18,928 nt of DNA, taken from Holosporales bacterium. GTDB lineage: Bacteria > Pseudomonadota > Alphaproteobacteria > UBA3830 > JAIRMZ01. Shown in pieces: positions 15,865 to 18,928 of this stretch. The position numbers and the translations under genes are program-made. The stretch spans positions 1-18,928 of the forward strand of contig JAITIJ010000037.1 in assembly GCA_031279495.1 (NCBI GenBank). The letters are read 5' to 3'. The notes under the pieces were generated by a model. That model was not told where the DNA came from, made no database searches, and saw only the letters and a list, made by a program, of their open reading frames with translations. Position 1 is the stretch's first letter; each line of letters opens with the position of its first letter.

Positions 15865-17220
15865 TTGTCCGGCAAAGTTCTTTGCTCTTTAAGGATGTTC
15901 GTTGTTGTCGTCTTGGGCGCGACAAACATAATAAGCCAGATAGGGCATGCAGAAAAAGCTCCTGCCCCTTCTTCTCCCCTACCTTCTCAGGCGTCTTCCC
16001 AGGAATCTTTTCAGGCAGAAGCACGTATTGCCGCCGACGTAAATGGCAGCATTGTTACAGAAGCCGATATAAATGCGCGCTTAGCCCTACTTATAGCGGC
16101 TTCCGGCACACAGATCAGCAAAGACATGATTCCGCAATTGCGTCATACCATATTGCAGACGCTGATCGAGGAGTTGTTGAAGATTCAAGAAGCTAAACGC
16201 ATTAGCCGTATGATTAAACGCGCCAATTATGTTTCTTCGGAAGATATACAGCGCATGTTAATGCTCATGGTTCGTAGAAGTGGCCTGTCTGTCGAATTGT
16301 TCGAAGATTTTTTAAGAGTTCACCATATCTCAAAAGAGACTCTTATACAGCAGGCACGCGCACAAGCTTCTTGGAGCAGAATTATCAATGACTTATTTGG
16401 AGATAGCGTACAAATCTCTGACAAAGAGGTCGAACGTGCGCGCACACAATTTATTGAAAACAAAAAGCGTGGTGCTGTCCTTTTAAGCCGTATTGTCATT
16501 CCATTTGATGCGCCAGAGCAGAAAGAGACAGCTCTGGCGGATATAAAACGCATTGCAGCACTTTTAGAGCAAGGTGCGCATTTTGCTACACTTGCTCAGC
16601 AGTTTTCTAGAACGCCTGAAGCGTTTAGGGGTGGTAATCTAGGCTGGGTTGCGTTCGAGAATCTTTCTGATGTTGAGAGGGAAGCCCTTCAAAATCTTCC
16701 TGTCGGACGCGCTTCTGCACCTATCCTAAAACGCAGTGCGTACGTTATCTTATTGTGCCAAGACAAGCGCCCTGAAGGAGCTACGACGTTTCAAGAAATC
16801 ACCTTTCAGCGCATTTTTATTCCTGCTCCTTATGCCATTGATTCAGAAGAAAAGGCCCGCATTTTTATCGCTCAAGCCCATGAAGTACGAGAGCATTTGC
16901 TAACAACGCATGACCTTCAGAAGACAGAAGCACTTTTTTCCGGCTTGAAGATCATGCCGAAAGAGACGCAAGCCGTAGAAGAAATAGATCCTCGATTGCG
17001 TACGCTTTTGAATGCCATTAAGACAGAAGAAATCTCTCAGCCAATTATAACCCCAGATGGAGTGCTTCTGCTGATTGTTCATAAAAGGGCCGAGCTCCCT
17101 ATTGCGGCTCCAACAAAAGAGGCTGTTCGAGAACATCTTAGGGGAGTACAACTTGAAAAACATTCAGAACGGTATCTGCGCATGTTAAAACGAACCGCTT
17201 ATATCGAAAGGCGCAGATAA
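15865..17220 (+). CDS. surA: Periplasmic chaperone/peptidyl-prolyl isomerase SurA
   Basis: SurA binds unfolded outer-membrane proteins in the periplasm and delivers them to the BAM complex; LptD is a known client. The 451-residue precursor has a signal peptide (charged start MSGKVLCSLR, hydrophobic MFVVVVLGATNIISQIGHA, then a Pro/Ser-rich linker). A SurA N-terminal domain spans about 50-180 (ADVNGSIVTEADINARL, LRHTILQTLIEELLKIQEAK). A parvulin PPIase domain spans about 202-300 (FSRTPEAFRGGNLGWV, FENLSDVEREAL). A second, degenerate parvulin-like region covers about 305-425. The start is TTG, supported by GGAAGGGGG six bases upstream. An in-frame ATG eleven codons later would also leave a signal peptide but lacks a well-spaced binding site. 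rsmA follows after 10 bases. Confidence 0.93.
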   Translation: MSGKVLCSLRMFVVVVLGATNIISQIGHAEKAPAPSSPLPSQASSQESFQAEARIAADVNGSIVTEADINARLALLIAASGTQISKDMIPQLRHTILQTLIEELLKIQEAKRISRMIKRANYVSSEDIQRMLMLMVRRSGLSVELFEDFLRVHHISKETLIQQARAQASWSRIINDLFGDSVQISDKEVERARTQFIENKKRGAVLLSRIVIPFDAPEQKETALADIKRIAALLEQGAHFATLAQQFSRTPEAFRGGNLGWVAFENLSDVEREALQNLPVGRASAPILKRSAYVILLCQDKRPEGATTFQEITFQRIFIPAPYAIDSEEKARIFIAQAHEVREHLLTTHDLQKTEALFSGLKIMPKETQAVEEIDPRLRTLLNAIKTEEISQPIITPDGVLLLIVHKRAELPIAAPTKEAVREHLRGVQLEKHSERYLRMLKRTAYIERRR

Positions 17221-17230
17221 AGGAAAGTTG

Positions 17231-18040
17231 GTGGCTGTCCTTTCCCCTCTAGCCGAGGTCGCGAAAACATTGCAATCTCAGAAATCTCTCGGGCAGCATT
17301 TTCTTGTTCATGAGGACATTTGTCGGCGCATTGCGATAAGTGCCGGAACGCTATCTGGAAAAATTGTTATCGAAATCGGACCAGGACCAGGAGGGCTAAC
17401 TCGCTCTCTGTTGGAATTGGGCGCCTGCGTCTATGCGATAGAAAAAGACGCACGCTGTGCGGCAGCACTTGCTCCTTTGGAAGAGGCTTATGGGGAGCGT
17501 TTTTCGCTTCATATACAGGATGCTTTAAAAGTAGATTTTTCTATTTTTTCGTTTCCATTAGTTATATCAAACCTTCCGTACAACATTTCTACGCAATTGC
17601 TCTTTATGTGGATTCCTTTTTTAGAAAGGTTTGACAAATTAGTATTAATGTTTCAGAAAGAGGTGGCCGAACGCCTGTATGCTCAACCAGGAACGAAAGC
17701 GTATGGTCGACTGAGTGTACTCCTGCAGGCAAAGGCAAAAGTTACAAAGATGTTTCATCTTCCTCCTGGAGTATTTCTGCCTCCACCAAAAGTACACTCT
17801 ACCGTCGTGTCTATCGTGCCAAAAAGGGAGTCGTATCCGTCACCCGTTGTCTATGCGGCGTTAGAAATGCTTACAAGAAGTGCCTTTTCAACAAGGCGTA
17901 AGATGGTGAAAAACACACTGTTTTTGCCTGAGCAGCTATTTGTACAAAATGGCATTTCTCCTCAAGCACGCGCTGAAGATCTTACCGTTGAGCAATTTCT
18001 GCACTTGGCTGAAAGTTATCTTGAGAAGCGTTTAGATTAA
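17231..18040 (+). CDS. rsmA: 16S rRNA (adenine1518-N6/adenine1519-N6)-dimethyltransferase RsmA (KsgA)
   Basis: It dimethylates two adjacent adenines in the 3' hairpin of 16S rRNA during 30S maturation, using S-adenosylmethionine. Motifs are complete: KSLGQHFL, the SAM-binding EIGPGPGGLT at 48-57, the acidic E in YAIEKD, the catalytic NLPYNIS at 114-120, and FLPPPKVHSTVVSI. The C-terminal domain (about 190-269) carries SAFSTRRKMVKNTL. I use GTG at 17231 because AAGGA lies six bases upstream; the in-frame TTG at 17228 is only three bases from it. The gene is co-transcribed with surA, as in many proteobacteria, but pdxA, which often lies between them, is missing. Confidence 0.96.
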   Translation: MAVLSPLAEVAKTLQSQKSLGQHFLVHEDICRRIAISAGTLSGKIVIEIGPGPGGLTRSLLELGACVYAIEKDARCAAALAPLEEAYGERFSLHIQDALKVDFSIFSFPLVISNLPYNISTQLLFMWIPFLERFDKLVLMFQKEVAERLYAQPGTKAYGRLSVLLQAKAKVTKMFHLPPGVFLPPPKVHSTVVSIVPKRESYPSPVVYAALEMLTRSAFSTRRKMVKNTLFLPEQLFVQNGISPQARAEDLTVEQFLHLAESYLEKRLD

Positions 18041-18066
18041 CAAAAAGAGTGTTCTACCGATCCAAC

Positions 18067-18928
18067 CTAGAACCCTGTATTATGCTGTTTGGCGTCAAAG
18101 AAAGAAAAGACCTTCTCATAGGGATAGATGATAAAAGACGCCCCTTCCACGAGATTTCCCAGAAGAGAGCCTCTTCTCTCGCGCATTTGAAAGCTATAGC
18201 GCCGAATACGCTGTAAAGTGGCTTCCTCTTTTTTCAGTATGGAAGGCCAAGGCGCCCCATCAAAGAACAATACGATTGGTGTCCCAAACTCTGTCAGAAA
18301 GAAGTACGTTCCGTACGGATCGAGTTGATAAAACTCAACAATGCCCGAATTCATGTCCAAGAGCTCATCAAAGCTATCGTATAAAGCCGAAGAAGGCGGC
18401 GAGATCCCTTGGTCTGACTCTACGGGAATGAACACTCCTGAATACTCCAGGAAATACCGCCACTGTAAACGATATATCCCCTCGAGAACTCTCGTCTCTA
18501 ATTTCAGTACTCTTGAGAAGAAAAGAGCGTCCACAAAACGCATCTGGAGAGCCTCAAAGGCAACGGCGGATTCACTAGGTTCTGCAACCAGTATTTTCTT
18601 TATGCGCCAATCCTGAATATGCCCAACCCAAAGGAGCGCTTCTTCAATTGACGGTTTGCTGTTGACGACAACTATTGAGAAACAATAGAAACGCTCTAAA
18701 GAAGAGATTCTTTGATAACAACGAGACAGATAGTCTTTTTCAGAGGAGCAAACCGTTTCTTGTGGAAGACCATGCTTGCGATAGGTGCGATTTAGAAGAA
18801 AAAGTGCTGCCATTTTACAATGGCAGGACTCTAGTACAACAGCATCTTGTGGATGCAAATCGCCTTGCAACTTCTTAAAGAATTCTTCCTCAAAACCGAC
18901 ACATAAAACACGAGTAGGATGAAAAAAT
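18067..18928 (-). CDS. Response-regulator-like protein with degenerate receiver domain, 5' end outside window
   Basis: The frame is open through the last bases of the window, so about 286 residues are seen and the N-terminal Met is beyond the edge. The start resembles a receiver strand (TRVLCVGFEEEFFKKL). After a longer-than-usual segment come SIVVVNSKPSIEEALLWVG, IKKILVAEPSESAVAFEAL and FVDALFFSRVLKLETRVLEG, which follow the beta3-alpha3, beta4-alpha4 and beta5-alpha5 order of CheY-like receivers. The phosphoacceptor Asp is replaced by Asn (residue 89 counted from the window edge). The Thr/Ser after beta4 and the Lys after beta5 are also missing. The C-terminal ~110 residues are probably strand-rich (EFYQLDPYGTYFFLTEFGTP) and I do not recognise them. 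No HTH or enzymatic output motif is seen. It is convergent with rsmA, 26 bases apart. The receiver assignment is inference from pattern. Confidence 0.6.
   Translation of the reverse strand, partial: FFHPTRVLCVGFEEEFFKKLQGDLHPQDAVVLESCHCKMAALFLLNRTYRKHGLPQETVCSSEKDYLSRCYQRISSLERFYCFSIVVVNSKPSIEEALLWVGHIQDWRIKKILVAEPSESAVAFEALQMRFVDALFFSRVLKLETRVLEGIYRLQWRYFLEYSGVFIPVESDQGISPPSSALYDSFDELLDMNSGIVEFYQLDPYGTYFFLTEFGTPIVLFFDGAPWPSILKKEEATLQRIRRYSFQMRERRGSLLGNLVEGASFIIYPYEKVFSFFDAKQHNTGF

Noticed and set aside
15776..16024. N-terminal extension of lptF into surA
   Set aside because: It would overlap divergent surA and its signal peptide, and adds residues absent from LptF proteins; the GTG at 15775 fits the family.
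1..18928. CRISPR array, prophage or restriction/defence island
   Set aside because: No regularly spaced short repeats, integrase, phage structural genes, methylase or other defence genes were seen; AddAB is ordinary housekeeping repair.

Overview
The window looks like chromosomal DNA of an alphaproteobacterium. The evidence is the AddAB-type recombination nuclease (instead of RecBCD), the order rpmF-plsX-fabH-ihfA, the LptF-LptG-LptD outer-membrane LPS assembly genes, and a clear alphaproteobacterial-type 5S rRNA. The 5S gene stands alone. A large Na+/solute symporter gene sits between long direct repeats, and a conserved cluster is rearranged. These traits fit a host-associated lineage such as Holosporales or its relatives, but that placement is inference and no marker here fixes the genus.

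Layout. 1-4616 (+): the 3' part of addB, then complete addA, separated by one stop codon in the same reading frame. 4725-6526: a minus-strand Na+/solute symporter gene whose start and stop codons both lie inside two 169-bp direct repeats that are about 97% identical. This looks like one survivor of a collapsed tandem array. 6368-8621 is gene-poor: a solitary 5S rRNA with its own likely promoter and guanylate kinase (gmk, with a good sigma-70-type promoter), separated by about 1.5 kb without convincing genes. 8622-11163 (-): rpmF-plsX-fabH-ihfA, a tight operon for ribosomal protein L32, phospholipid/fatty-acid initiation and the DNA-bending protein IHF. 11308-15775 (-): lptF-lptG-lptD, linked by 4-nt start/stop overlaps, for LPS transport to the outer membrane. 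15865-18040 (+): surA-rsmA, divergent from lptF. 18067-end (-): a protein open at the window edge that resembles a response-regulator receiver lacking all the usual phosphorylation residues.

Much of the window serves envelope construction. PlsX and FabH start phospholipid and fatty-acid synthesis, LptFG and LptD move LPS, and SurA chaperones beta-barrel proteins such as LptD. The rest is information processing: AddAB, IHF, L32, 5S rRNA and RsmA.

I found no CRISPR array, prophage, complete insertion sequence or tRNA. I see no convincing undescribed multi-gene system. The most unusual structures are the repeat-flanked symporter, the isolated 5S gene and the degenerate receiver protein.
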